Source of the DNA: Faecalibacter rhinopitheci
GTDB taxonomy: Bacteria > Bacteroidota > Bacteroidia > Flavobacteriales > Weeksellaceae
Direction: 5' to 3'
DNA length: 64,000 nt
Assembly: GCF_015234135.1 (NCBI RefSeq)
Contig: NZ_JADGIK010000006.1
Location: forward strand, 186,001-250,000
Below the pieces are notes generated by a model. That model was not told the DNA's origin, ran no database searches, and saw only the letters and a program-made list of their open reading frames with translations. Below, in pieces: positions 17,289 to 26,391 of this stretch. The position numbers and the translations under genes are program-made. The stretch's first letter is position 1. Each line of letters starts with the position of its first letter.

Positions 17289-18533
17289 ATGACTGAACTA
17301 GAAAAAAAACAAAGTTTAAATAAACATAAAACTATAGCCACAGGATTATTTGTCTTAATGGCAGTAGTATATGGTGGGATGGTTTTTTTAGCAACCAAAA
17401 GTGATGCAAGTTGGATAAAATATGTAGAAGCTTTTTCTGAAGCTGCAATGGTAGGTGCGTTGGCAGATTGGTTCGCTGTAACAGCACTATTTAAATATCC
17501 ATTAGGTTTAAAAATCCCACATACAAATTTAATTGAGAGAAGTAAAAATTCAATCGGAGAAAGCTTAGGTTTTTTTGTTACAAATAACTTTTTAACTCCT
17601 TCTACTATTAGACCATATATAGAAAAATTAGATGTGGTGAAATTTGTCTCCGATTGGTTAAATAAAAAATCTAACCAAGAAATTTTACAAGAAGAATTAA
17701 TTGCTTTTATTCAAAAAATCCTCAAAGATTTAGACGATAAAGAAGTTGTTGGTTTTATGACTCTAAAAGGAGATGAAATTTTAAAACAATTTGATTTGCA
17801 GGAGCTAGCAGGTACTACTATAGAATATGTTATAGAAAAAGAAAAGCATAATGAAGTATTAGATTTAGTATTGCCAAAAGCAAAAGAGTATATACAAGAA
17901 AGTAATTTTCTTATTGAAGGAAAATTAAATGAAAAACATCCTTTTATTTCATTTTTTGCTGGGAAAAAAATTTCTAAAGGAGTGATAGATGGTGTAGTAA
18001 GTTTTATAGAAGAAATAGAACAGGACAAAGAGCATCCTATACGAAAGAATATACAAGAATCAATATTGAACGCTGCAGATAAGATTAAAACTGATTCTAC
18101 ATGGCAAATAAAATTGAATGAAATGCGATCTGAATTTATTACTCCTGAAAGATTAGAAGAATATGCTTCAGATTTATGGCAAGCATTAAAAACTAATTTA
18201 ACGGAGAGTTTTGCACAAGAAGATTCCACACTACAGAAATATGCCCAAAAAAATATTCAAAAATTATCGCATAATTTAAATGAAAATCAAGAAATGATTC
18301 AAAAAATAAATGGATGGATACGCCATTTCTTATACAGAATGATTTTGAGAAATGTAAATGAAGTCGAAACGTTAATCAGTAATACAGTAGGAGATTGGGA
18401 AGGTAAAGATTTAAGTGAAAAACTGGAATTGGAAGTAGGAAAAGATTTACAATATATCCGAATTAACGGAACATTGGTGGGAGGATTAGTAGGATTATTA
18501 ATATATAGTATAACACAATTATTACTTTATTAA
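17289..18533 (+). CDS. DUF445 family membrane protein
   Basis: The 414-residue protein has a membrane helix near residues 17-35 (IATGLFVLMAVVYGGMVFLA). The family hallmark EAAMVGALADWFAVTALFKYPLGLKIPHTNLIERSK follows. A long charged alpha-helical region runs to about 380, and a C-terminal helix (INGTLVGGLVGLLIYSITQLLLY) completes it. This is the YjiN/DUF445 type. Its function is unknown; the hairpin-like topology suggests both ends are in the inner membrane. It is monocistronic. Confidence 0.88.
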   Translation: MTELEKKQSLNKHKTIATGLFVLMAVVYGGMVFLATKSDASWIKYVEAFSEAAMVGALADWFAVTALFKYPLGLKIPHTNLIERSKNSIGESLGFFVTNNFLTPSTIRPYIEKLDVVKFVSDWLNKKSNQEILQEELIAFIQKILKDLDDKEVVGFMTLKGDEILKQFDLQELAGTTIEYVIEKEKHNEVLDLVLPKAKEYIQESNFLIEGKLNEKHPFISFFAGKKISKGVIDGVVSFIEEIEQDKEHPIRKNIQESILNAADKIKTDSTWQIKLNEMRSEFITPERLEEYASDLWQALKTNLTESFAQEDSTLQKYAQKNIQKLSHNLNENQEMIQKINGWIRHFLYRMILRNVNEVETLISNTVGDWEGKDLSEKLELEVGKDLQYIRINGTLVGGLVGLLIYSITQLLLY

Positions 18534-18537
18534 AATA

Positions 18538-18566
18538 TAAAAAGAACCATATATCATGGTTCTTTT
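18538..18566. terminator. Bidirectional intrinsic terminator
   Basis: AAAAAGAACCAT and ATGGTTCTTTTT pair around ATATC between the DUF445 gene and the convergent ecotin gene. Confidence 0.85.
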
Positions 18567-18574
18567 TATATAAA

Positions 18575-19036
18575 TTATTCAGCGTTATAAATATTATGTG
18601 AAGCACTCCAAATTCGATATTGTATCTCATATCCTTTTGGAGAATAGATGACAAGGGGTAATTTACTATTATATCTTACTTTATCGGGTTGCGCGTAAAC
18701 TATTTTTTCTTTTGGTGTAGCATTTATACAACCCATTAAAGTTGACGCAACATCACCTTTAGTTTCAAATTCATAATAGCTGTATCCCCAACCTTCTAAA
18801 TTTTTCTCTTCAAGTTCCCCTATTAAGAAGTAGTTATTACAACCATCAGTCATTGTATTTTTTCCAATCATGATTTCGACCATATAGTCATTTTCATTTT
18901 CTTTTGGCTCTAAACGAATCACTTTTTGAATTTGTTCTTTTTCGGCTTTAGGAAACATCTTAATATCTTCTTTCGTCTGTGAAAATATTGGTGTAGTAAG
19001 AATAGATAATATACCTATGAATAATAATTTCTCCAT
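18575..19036 (-). CDS. eco: Ecotin, periplasmic serine protease inhibitor
   Basis: The 153-residue protein has a signal peptide (about 1-19, ending PIFSQ). The mature part follows ecotin throughout: MFPKAEKEQIQKVIRL, GCNNYFLIGELEEKNLEGWGYSYYEF, and the reactive loop ASTLMGC, equivalent to STMMAC in E. coli. The P1 Met and the loop disulfide Cys (paired with the Cys of GCNNY) are both kept. Ecotin dimers block trypsin-like, chymotrypsin-like and elastase-like proteases, including those of hosts and predators. It is a single gene; the tRNA-Asn gene lies upstream on the same strand. Confidence 0.92.
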   Translation of the reverse strand: MEKLLFIGILSILTTPIFSQTKEDIKMFPKAEKEQIQKVIRLEPKENENDYMVEIMIGKNTMTDGCNNYFLIGELEEKNLEGWGYSYYEFETKGDVASTLMGCINATPKEKIVYAQPDKVRYNSKLPLVIYSPKGYEIQYRIWSASHNIYNAE

Positions 19037-19114
19037 CTTTTAAATTGTTTTAAATATAATAATAAGATGAAAATGTTGCACCAAAAGTTGGTTTAAGGAT
19101 GTTAAATAAAAGCC

Positions 19115-19149
19115 AAAAAAAAGACATTCAAAATTTGAATGTCTTTTTT
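19115..19149 (-). terminator. Intrinsic terminator after tRNA-Asn
   Basis: AAAAAAGACATTCAAA and TTTGAATGTCTTTTTT form a near-perfect long stem immediately 3' of the tRNA on the minus strand. Confidence 0.8.
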
Positions 19150-19150
19150 G

Positions 19151-19224
19151 CTCCTCCTCTTGGGCTCGAACCAAGGACCCTCTGATTAACAGTCAGATGC
19201 TCTAACCAACTGAGCTAAGGAGGA
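19151..19224 (-). tRNA. tRNA-Asn (anticodon GTT)
   Basis: On the minus strand the acceptor arms TCCTCCT and AGGAGGA pair, followed by discriminator G. The D arm is AGCTCAGTTGGTTAGAGC. The anticodon stem CTGAC/GTCAG-type loop reads CTGTTAA with anticodon GTT. The T arm contains GGTTCGAGCC. CCA is not encoded. Confidence 0.95.
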
Positions 19225-19248
19225 GTATCGTTATCGATATTGTTGATG

Positions 19249-19279
19249 CAAATATAGAGCGAATTTTTATATCTCCAAA
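19249..19279 (-). promoter_or_regulatory. Promoter of tRNA-Asn
   Basis: Read on the minus strand, TTTG (19279-19276), a 19-base spacer and TATATTTG (19256-19249) match the Bacteroidetes -33/-7 consensus, 25 bases before the tRNA 5' end. Confidence 0.75.
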
Positions 19280-19366
19280 TATTTTTTCAACTTTTTTTTC
19301 GCTGAAAGTCCCATAAATAGGGCAACTTATTGAAAATGAATAAGAAAAATTTTTATTTTTTTACAA

Positions 19367-20038
19367 TTAATAATGATAAAAGATCCCTTGTTGTGCCGCA
19401 GTCCATAGTGGAGCGGTTTGTTTGGCTTCTTTTAGTGCATCTGCTGCCCAAGTATTACACGTAAAAAGGAAACTATAATTACCTTTAGCCTCATAAAAGG
19501 CATCATTGTTACCATAAACCATATCAGTTGGAATCAATTGTACTTTACCATTTGCATCGTAATCAAATGAATTTTTTAAATAATTCACTAACGATTCATA
19601 CTCTTCCTTAGAAATTGAAATCTTCCTACATTCTTCACTTTCATTAATTTGATTATAAAAAGTGGTATGCATTGCAGAATCACCCAACCAAAAGGCGGCA
19701 TTAAAAGCTGTTGAGAATTTTAAATCTTTCCATTCAGGCGTATCCAAATAAAATCCTTTATCGCCCCAACCCATTGCGATGTATTTCATCGGTTGTTTAG
19801 CTTTTGTGTCACGAAACGGAATGATTTCCGACCAATTGATAACTTCAGACTCCACCGGCATTACGATATCTGTATGCATCCCATTCGTTAAGATGTATAT
19901 AACAATAGAATCTTCATTCGATGAGGTCGTTTTGTTGACGGGAATTAATGGTAATACAATTGCTAATAAGATGTAGATGACAAGTAATCCAAGGATAAAT
20001 CCAATAGATTTTAGTAAGGATGTAAAAAGTTTCTTCAT
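19367..20038 (-). CDS. DUF2459 / TIGR02117 family protein
   Basis: The 223-residue protein has one N-terminal membrane helix (about 10-33, SIGFILGLLVIYILLAIVLPLIP). The periplasmic domain has the family landmarks IYILTNGMHTDIVMPV, YIAMGWGDKGFYLDTPEW, and FTCNTWAADALKEA with a conserved Cys. The His/Cys pattern resembles papain-like or NlpC-like peptidase families, but no activity is established. It is next to clpB on the same strand, separated by the clpB terminator, so it is transcribed independently. Confidence 0.82.
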   Translation of the reverse strand: MKKLFTSLLKSIGFILGLLVIYILLAIVLPLIPVNKTTSSNEDSIVIYILTNGMHTDIVMPVESEVINWSEIIPFRDTKAKQPMKYIAMGWGDKGFYLDTPEWKDLKFSTAFNAAFWLGDSAMHTTFYNQINESEECRKISISKEEYESLVNYLKNSFDYDANGKVQLIPTDMVYGNNDAFYEAKGNYSFLFTCNTWAADALKEAKQTAPLWTAAQQGIFYHY

Positions 20039-20065
20039 CTGTAATGATTTGAAATAAAGATATAA

Positions 20066-20092
20066 AAAATCCCGTCAAAATTGACGGGATTA
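20066..20092 (-). terminator. Intrinsic terminator after clpB
   Basis: AATCCCGTCAA and TTGACGGGATT pair almost without a loop. They are followed on the minus strand by a T run, about 50 bases past the clpB stop. Confidence 0.85.
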
Positions 20093-20139
20093 CATTTCAC
20101 TAAAAATATTTAATATGAATCGACTTCATAAATGGTTGC

Positions 20140-22755
20140 TTATTTGCCGTTAGTTAAAAACACTAACTTATTATTACCAGGTTTATCTTCAAAGTAATCA
20201 ATTAAAACTGCATCGTTATCGTTGATATTACCTTTTAAGATTTCTTTTGATAACTCATTCAAGACATCTTGTTGAATTACTCGTTTCAATGGACGTGCAC
20301 CAAATTGAGGATCATAACCTTTGTTGGCTAAGTAAGCCGAAGCCTCTGGTGTAATATCTAATGTAATATCACGTTGTCCTAATTTTTTCGCTACACCATT
20401 CAAGTAAATTCCAACAATTCCGTTGATTTGGTTTTGACTCAATGGACGAAACAAGATAATTTCATCGATACGATTCAAGAACTCTGGACGGAAGTTTAAC
20501 TTCAATTCTTCAAAAACTTCTGATTTCGTATCATCATAAATCTGAGCCACATTACTTTCATCAATATCTGCAAATTTCTCTAAGATGGTATGTGAACCAA
20601 AGTTCGATGTCATGATGATAATCGTATTCTTGAAATTCACTACTCGACCTTTGTTATCCGTTAAACGTCCATCATCCAACACTTGTAACAAGATGTTGAA
20701 CACATCAGGATGCGCTTTTTCGATCTCATCTAAAAGAATTACCGAATACGGACGACGACGAACAGCTTCAGTTAATTGACCACCTTCATCGTAACCAACG
20801 TAACCCGGAGGTGCCCCAACCAAACGAGAAACCGCGTGGCGTTCTTGGAATTCCGACATATCAATACGCGTCATTGAATTTTCATCATCAAATAAGAATT
20901 CCGCTAAGGCTTTCGCTAATTCAGTTTTACCAACCCCAGTCGATCCTAAGAATAAGAACGATCCAATTGGTTTTCCTTCGTCACTTAAACCAGCTCTCGA
21001 ACGACGAATCGCATCAGCAACAGCTGTAATTGCTTCTTCTTGTCCTAAAACACGTTGGTGTAATTCGTCTTCTAGATGCAATAATTTTTCACGTTCGGAT
21101 TGCATCATTTTTTGTGCAGGAACTCCTGTCCATTTTGATACAACTTCTGCAATATCATCGGCATCAACAAATTCTTTTACCAATTTGTTGTGTTTGTTTT
21201 CTTCTAATTTTGCTTCTGAATATTCTAAAGCTTTTTTTGCATTGACTAAGTCTTCAAATTCTAATTTAGATGCTTTTGCATAATCGTATTCACGTTTTGC
21301 ACGCTCAATTTCGAATTTAATATTTTCTATTGCTTTTCGTAAATCTTGTACTTCGTCTGCTTTATTTTTCTCGTCTTGCCATTTTGCACTGAATTGGTTG
21401 CGCTCGTCTTGAAGGTTCGATAATTCTTCGCGTAATAAGTTCAATTTTTTCTCATCACCTTCACGTTTAATTGCTTGGATTTCGATTTCTAACTGAACAA
21501 TACGACGATCTAATTTATCCAACTCTTCTGGTTTCGAGTTCATTTCCATACGTAATTTAGATGCTGCTTCGTCCATTAAGTCGATGGCTTTATCCGGTAA
21601 GAAACGATCCGAGATATAGCGCGTTGATAATTTTACAGCCGCAATAATTGCTTCGTCTTTTATTCTAATTTTGTGATGTTGCTCGTATTTATCCTTAATA
21701 CCACGCAAAATTGAAATCGCAGATTCTTCATCTGGCTCTTCGACCATTACTTTTTGGAAACGACGTTCTAAAGCTTTGTCTTTTTCAAAGTATTTTTGAT
21801 ACTCATTTAAAGTTGTCGCACCGATCGAACGTAATTCACCACGAGCTAATGCTGGTTTTAAGATGTTTGCGGCATCCATAGCGCCTTCACCGCCACCTCC
21901 GGCACCAACTAACGTATGAATTTCGTCGATGAATAAGATGATTTCTCCATTGGCTGATGTAACTTCTTTCACAACTGCTTTTAAGCGCTCTTCGAATTCA
22001 CCTTTATATTTTGCACCTGCCACCAACGCTCCCATATCTAAGGAGAAGATTTGTTTATTTAAAAGATTTTCAGGTACATCGCCATCAATAATACGATGGG
22101 CTAAGCCTTCGGCGATAGCTGTTTTACCAACCCCAGGTTCACCAATTAAAATCGGGTTATTCTTTGTTCTTCTTGATAAGATTTGTAATACTCGACGGAT
22201 TTCTACATCTCGTCCGATTACAGGATCTAATTTTCCTTCTTTTGCTAACTCAGTTAAGTTCTTCGCATATTTGTTTAAGGAATTGTAAGTTCCTTCTGCA
22301 TTTTCTGATGTTACTCTTTCTCCTTTTCTCAATTCTGTAATTAATTTTTTGGTGTTGTTGAATGTGACACCTTGATCTTTCAGAATTTGACTAGTAGGTG
22401 AGACATTCTTAATGATTCCTAATAAAATATGTTCCAACGTAACGAAATCATCCTGCATATCCTTAGCCATTTGTTGTGCCGTTTGCAAAACAGCATTACC
22501 AGAATTGGATAGATGATTTCTTTGTTGACCTTGTACTTTTGGATACTTTTTAATTTCCGCATCCAATTCATTTTTAATATGTGTAAGGTTTGCACCTTGT
22601 TGTTCTAAAATTAATGAAATCACGTTTTCATCGACGTCGAACATTCCATTTAAGATATGGCTTGGTTCGATGGCTTGATTTTGATTCTCAGCCGCAATTT
22701 GTTGTGCGGATTGAATCGCCTCGCGCCCTTTTATTGTAAACTGATTAAAATCCAT
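20140..22755 (-). CDS. clpB: Disaggregase ClpB (Hsp100)
   Basis: The 871-residue AAA+ chaperone rescues aggregated proteins together with DnaK. It has the N-terminal repeat domain (1-145), then NBD1 with Walker A GEPGVGKTA and FIDEIHTLVGAGGGGEGAMDAAN. The ClpB-specific coiled-coil middle domain (about 405-525) and NBD2 with GSTGVGKTE and VILLDEIEKAHPDVFNILLQ follow. The conserved tail FGARPLKRVIQ...LSKEIL is present. Length and order are those of full-length ClpB. I found no CIRCE or clear TAnnTTTG element upstream, so heat-shock control cannot be shown here. Confidence 0.97.
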   Translation of the reverse strand: MDFNQFTIKGREAIQSAQQIAAENQNQAIEPSHILNGMFDVDENVISLILEQQGANLTHIKNELDAEIKKYPKVQGQQRNHLSNSGNAVLQTAQQMAKDMQDDFVTLEHILLGIIKNVSPTSQILKDQGVTFNNTKKLITELRKGERVTSENAEGTYNSLNKYAKNLTELAKEGKLDPVIGRDVEIRRVLQILSRRTKNNPILIGEPGVGKTAIAEGLAHRIIDGDVPENLLNKQIFSLDMGALVAGAKYKGEFEERLKAVVKEVTSANGEIILFIDEIHTLVGAGGGGEGAMDAANILKPALARGELRSIGATTLNEYQKYFEKDKALERRFQKVMVEEPDEESAISILRGIKDKYEQHHKIRIKDEAIIAAVKLSTRYISDRFLPDKAIDLMDEAASKLRMEMNSKPEELDKLDRRIVQLEIEIQAIKREGDEKKLNLLREELSNLQDERNQFSAKWQDEKNKADEVQDLRKAIENIKFEIERAKREYDYAKASKLEFEDLVNAKKALEYSEAKLEENKHNKLVKEFVDADDIAEVVSKWTGVPAQKMMQSEREKLLHLEDELHQRVLGQEEAITAVADAIRRSRAGLSDEGKPIGSFLFLGSTGVGKTELAKALAEFLFDDENSMTRIDMSEFQERHAVSRLVGAPPGYVGYDEGGQLTEAVRRRPYSVILLDEIEKAHPDVFNILLQVLDDGRLTDNKGRVVNFKNTIIIMTSNFGSHTILEKFADIDESNVAQIYDDTKSEVFEELKLNFRPEFLNRIDEIILFRPLSQNQINGIVGIYLNGVAKKLGQRDITLDITPEASAYLANKGYDPQFGARPLKRVIQQDVLNELSKEILKGNINDNDAVLIDYFEDKPGNNKLVFLTNGK

Positions 22756-22953
22756 TGTTAAACTGTATTTAGGTATTTGTTTGTTGATTGGATTAAATCA
22801 AATTAGATTCCAAACTGAAAATGAATTAGTTATACTGACTTTTTGTCGTTTTTGTATAAAAAAAGGAGACATTTTGGCTTATTATTAGATTTTAATAAAA
22901 ATAATTTTTGTATATATATATTAGCTAAAACCTTGATTTAAAATCTACTGTAA

Positions 22954-23226
22954 AACCGACGTTATTCTAGAAAACTTATTTTTACTTTAGTCTTATTTGT
23001 AGGCTCATTTTCGTTTGCATCTTTAAATACACCAACAGTAGATAATGCAAATAATAAAACGATTATAGAAACAACTTATGAAAATTATAATGCAAACAAA
23101 TACGAATTATCCTTCGAAGATGATAAAGTATGTGAAAGTGGTACAGCTATTAATGTTGATACCGGTGAAGTTGGTTCGTACGTATACGATTGTGACAGTG
23201 GAGTTTTATTAATTGTATTTCCGTAA
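22954..23226 (+). pseudogene. Small secreted-peptide frame lacking a start codon
   Basis: An open frame of about 90 codons ends in TAA at 23224. From 22969 it reads RKLIFTLVLFVGSFSFA, a textbook signal peptide, then SLNTPTVDNANNK and a mature part with two Cys (VCESGTAINVD and DCDSGVLL). There is no ATG, GTG or TTG in frame, and no ATG at all in the 120 bases upstream. The signal peptide looks as if it began with MKKLIF and lost its Met. It may be a start-disabled pseudogene, or it may use ATT at 22978. It precedes the barrel gene by 33 bases. The rest of the 22756-23259 gap shows only AT-rich sequence. Confidence 0.45.
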
Positions 23227-23259
23227 CTTTTATAAATAATCATCAAAATAAATTAATTA

Positions 23260-25581
23260 ATGAATTTTAAATACAAGGTTTTATTTTTTTTAATTCCGAT
23301 GATGATTTTTTCACAAAACAAAAATGATATTGATTTAAAAGAAGTTTTGATTACAGCTAATAAGAAAGATACCATTGTTGTGAGCTTAGATAGTTTGGCT
23401 CAGAAAGGGAATATAGCGGAGGCAATTAAAAACTTACCAGGTTTTTTTATAGATAATGATAAAATTTTTTACCAAGGTCAGGAAATTAAAAAGATGACGA
23501 TTGATAAGAAAGAAATGTATGCTGGAAATACTAAAATTACTTCTGAACAAATACCGTCTGAATGGATTGAACAATTGAAAATTTCTGGTTTAGATAATGC
23601 GAATGAATCTCCTAGCATTGAATTGTCATTAAAAAAAGAAAAGAAAAATGCGATTAGTGCTACTTTTGAAACTCTGGTTGCAAATGGTAGTAGATATAGA
23701 TATTATGGTAGTGTTACAAAGGTCAATAAAACCAATCTATTTAATTTTTTTATAGATAAAAATAATATTCAAAAAAATATACTTCCGAATGATTTTATCT
23801 ATCCAGAATTATTTAATTCGATGTATTTTCCAAAGAAAGATTTAGTTAGCCAAATCATGTATTCGCCAAATGATATAAATAATATTTCTCTAAATGATTT
23901 AAATACGGGTGATTATGCGCAATGGCAATTTGGGAGTAATGTAACTATAAAGAAAAAAAACATAGATTATAGTTTGTTCTTAATAGGAAATTTACCAAAT
24001 GGAAATTTAGAGGAAAGTCGATTATTAATGAAAGATAACGCGACAAATGTTGTAAGACAAGAAAAATCGATGCTTAGTTCTTTTGATAAAAAATTTATTA
24101 ATCTGACTCAAAAATTCAATTACAATAAAGATAATTTAAATGTAAATTTTTTTAATCAATGGAATTATAAAAATAATATAAATATTGAAAAAATACAGTC
24201 TAATGAATTGTTTGAATTATCGTCCGTTAATTTAAATAATATTTATCAAAGTAACTTATCCTTAAAAGAAAAAGCCCATATTTTATACAATAAATTTTTG
24301 ACGGAATATAAAATAAATAGAGCTATAAGTTTTCAGGCAGGAGGTGAATTAAATTTTAATTATTTTAGTAAAAATGATGATTATAACCATCAACTAAATT
24401 ACGAAAAATCACTTTTTGGTAAGCAAAACAGAAATGCAAAGCAATGGGAGTATTTATATTTTATTTCAAACAGCGCTCGTATAAATAAAAGAATGCAATT
24501 AAACTCTAGATATTTTGATAGCTTTAATTTTACGTCGAACAATAATGAAAATTATCTTAACGGAGGTAGGAATAATATTTTAGATAATTATACAATCGCA
24601 AGCCAACAGCGCAATGTAGAAAGTTATTTGTGGTATATTAATAAGCAATGGGATGTGATTGTTGGTGTGGATTATGTAAATCTATATTATAGAAATGAGA
24701 ATTTTAAACCATCTAGTGATAATTATATATTTCCCAAATTTTCAATAAATTATAAAGATAAAAAGTCTTTTCAATATAGGATATCATCAAGTATTAATAA
24801 ATCAATTCCGGTGACAGAGCAACTTTTGCCGTTAGAAGATAAAGTCGATTTAGAAAATTATTGGGTTGGGAATAATTCGATTAATCCTGTAGTTTTTAAT
24901 TATAACACGGTGTTTTCTGTAAGCAAGAAAACGAATCATTCTAATTTCACATTCAATGTAAGTCATACTTATATACCAAAAATTTGGATTTATAACCAAA
25001 TTTTTAACACTGATGTACCTGTCAAAGAGTATTTTTTATACGATAAAAATCCTATTAATAATTTTTCAGCCTCTTTCAACTTTAACTATTTAAGTAAAGA
25101 AAAAACATTCTCGCTATTTAATTTATTGATGTATAGAAATTTGAATAGTTATATGATATTTGATAATATTGAGAGTAAACTGAAATTAAATTCCTTAAAT
25201 AATGTTACTCATTTGTCTTATAAATTAAACTCTTTCATAATAGGAATGAAAAATAATTTCAGGTTTGATATGCAAAATACAAATAGCTTCTCCAACTCAA
25301 ATTTATTAATTGTTAAGAAAATATTATTCAAACATTATTCGACAGAATTAGAGGTAGAAAATAGAATAAATCATTCTAAAAACACACAGATAACAAATCC
25401 GATACTTCATTTTAATAGTAAAAGAAATTATAAATACTTCAGTACAACTTTAGGCATTTATAATTTATTAGATGAAACAAAAAATATTAATATAACCACA
25501 ACAAAAGATCTATTTATTAATAACTTTAATCAAAACAGAATGGGAAGATACATCTATTTTTCAGTCGGAATAACAATTTAA
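23260..25581 (+). CDS. TonB-receptor-like outer-membrane barrel protein, plug-reduced
   Basis: The 773-residue protein has a signal peptide (about 1-19, ending MIFSQ). A plug-like region follows: IDLKEVLITANKKDTIVVSLDSL, IAEAIKNLPGFFIDNDKIFYQGQEIK and EQIPSEWIEQLKISGL. A long Asn/Tyr-rich barrel ends in GRYIYFSVGITI. It belongs to the same broad family as 8193-10943 but lacks the N-terminal carboxypeptidase-like domain. It is markedly AT-rich and Asn/Lys-rich compared with neighbours, which suggests acquired or fast-evolving DNA. It is followed 16 bases later by a secreted protein gene. In flavobacteria such receptors are often paired with GLPGLI-family secreted proteins. Confidence 0.75.
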   Translation: MNFKYKVLFFLIPMMIFSQNKNDIDLKEVLITANKKDTIVVSLDSLAQKGNIAEAIKNLPGFFIDNDKIFYQGQEIKKMTIDKKEMYAGNTKITSEQIPSEWIEQLKISGLDNANESPSIELSLKKEKKNAISATFETLVANGSRYRYYGSVTKVNKTNLFNFFIDKNNIQKNILPNDFIYPELFNSMYFPKKDLVSQIMYSPNDINNISLNDLNTGDYAQWQFGSNVTIKKKNIDYSLFLIGNLPNGNLEESRLLMKDNATNVVRQEKSMLSSFDKKFINLTQKFNYNKDNLNVNFFNQWNYKNNINIEKIQSNELFELSSVNLNNIYQSNLSLKEKAHILYNKFLTEYKINRAISFQAGGELNFNYFSKNDDYNHQLNYEKSLFGKQNRNAKQWEYLYFISNSARINKRMQLNSRYFDSFNFTSNNNENYLNGGRNNILDNYTIASQQRNVESYLWYINKQWDVIVGVDYVNLYYRNENFKPSSDNYIFPKFSINYKDKKSFQYRISSSINKSIPVTEQLLPLEDKVDLENYWVGNNSINPVVFNYNTVFSVSKKTNHSNFTFNVSHTYIPKIWIYNQIFNTDVPVKEYFLYDKNPINNFSASFNFNYLSKEKTFSLFNLLMYRNLNSYMIFDNIESKLKLNSLNNVTHLSYKLNSFIIGMKNNFRFDMQNTNSFSNSNLLIVKKILFKHYSTELEVENRINHSKNTQITNPILHFNSKRNYKYFSTTLGIYNLLDETKNINITTTKDLFINNFNQNRMGRYIYFSVGITI

Positions 25582-25597
25582 CAACAATCTTGACACT

Positions 25598-26338
25598 ATG
25601 AATATTATTAAAATTTTATTTTTATTTATCTTTTCATCAAGTTTTGCTCAAAATTTTAAAAGCGAACTTAAATGGAAAGATGAGACTAAAACAAGGGAAG
25701 TTTATAAAACTGTAACCAATGATTATTACAAAATAATACGAGTTACACAAGAAACACCACGCCCTTTTAATGCACCTGGAAAAGATTTTTTAGACACAGA
25801 CGATCCATTTACGAAAACGGAATACGATGTTTTAAAAGATTTTTTTAATTTTTTCATTGATAAAAAATGTACTTCTTATTCAACTACTGAAGAATGTAAA
25901 AGAGCAAATATGGTTTTTAATCAATATTTACCGCTTTTTACTCCTGATAGGAATGAAATTGGATATAAATTTTTAACATCTAATGAAATTGAAATCGATA
26001 AACAATTTACAGTTGATATGGATGGAAATTTTTATATAACCAAAATAAATAAAGTTAATAAAAAGTCTAATGATTTATGGATTATTACATTTGAGACTGA
26101 GAAATCATTATCAAATAATATTATTGAATCAAATATCAATATGCCAGGAAATAATGCAAAAATTAAAACAACTATTGCTGCAGAAAATTTTATGGGTACG
26201 TTAGATTTTAATCCAAACGAAAATAAGATATTGGCAATGAAGTATGAGTATTATGTAAAATCATCTCGCCAACAAGATAATACTCCAATAACTGATAGTT
26301 CAAAAAAAGTAGCAGTTATCTTAAAAAATAAATTTTAA
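25598..26338 (+). CDS. Secreted hypothetical protein paired with the barrel gene
   Basis: The 246-residue protein has a signal peptide (about 1-17, ending SSFAQ). The rest is a predicted beta-rich soluble domain. It has one visible Cys pair (KKCTSYSTTEECKR) and an end rich in strands (TLDFNPNENKILAMKYEYYVKSS). I do not recognise the family and see no GLPGLI motif, although the gene occupies the position such proteins take beside this receptor type. The 16-base gap and shared AT-rich composition support one transcript with the barrel gene. Confidence 0.65.
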   Translation: MNIIKILFLFIFSSSFAQNFKSELKWKDETKTREVYKTVTNDYYKIIRVTQETPRPFNAPGKDFLDTDDPFTKTEYDVLKDFFNFFIDKKCTSYSTTEECKRANMVFNQYLPLFTPDRNEIGYKFLTSNEIEIDKQFTVDMDGNFYITKINKVNKKSNDLWIITFETEKSLSNNIIESNINMPGNNAKIKTTIAAENFMGTLDFNPNENKILAMKYEYYVKSSRQQDNTPITDSSKKVAVILKNKF

Positions 26339-26340
26339 CA

Positions 26341-26380
26341 AAAAAAGCGAACGATTTATTAATAAACCGTTCCCTTTTTT
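26341..26380. terminator. Bidirectional imperfect terminator
   Basis: AAAAAAG.GAACG and CGTTC.CTTTTTT pair with two mismatches around TTTATTAATAAA, between the secreted protein gene and cysK. Confidence 0.7.
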
Positions 26381-26391
26381 AATATTCTATA

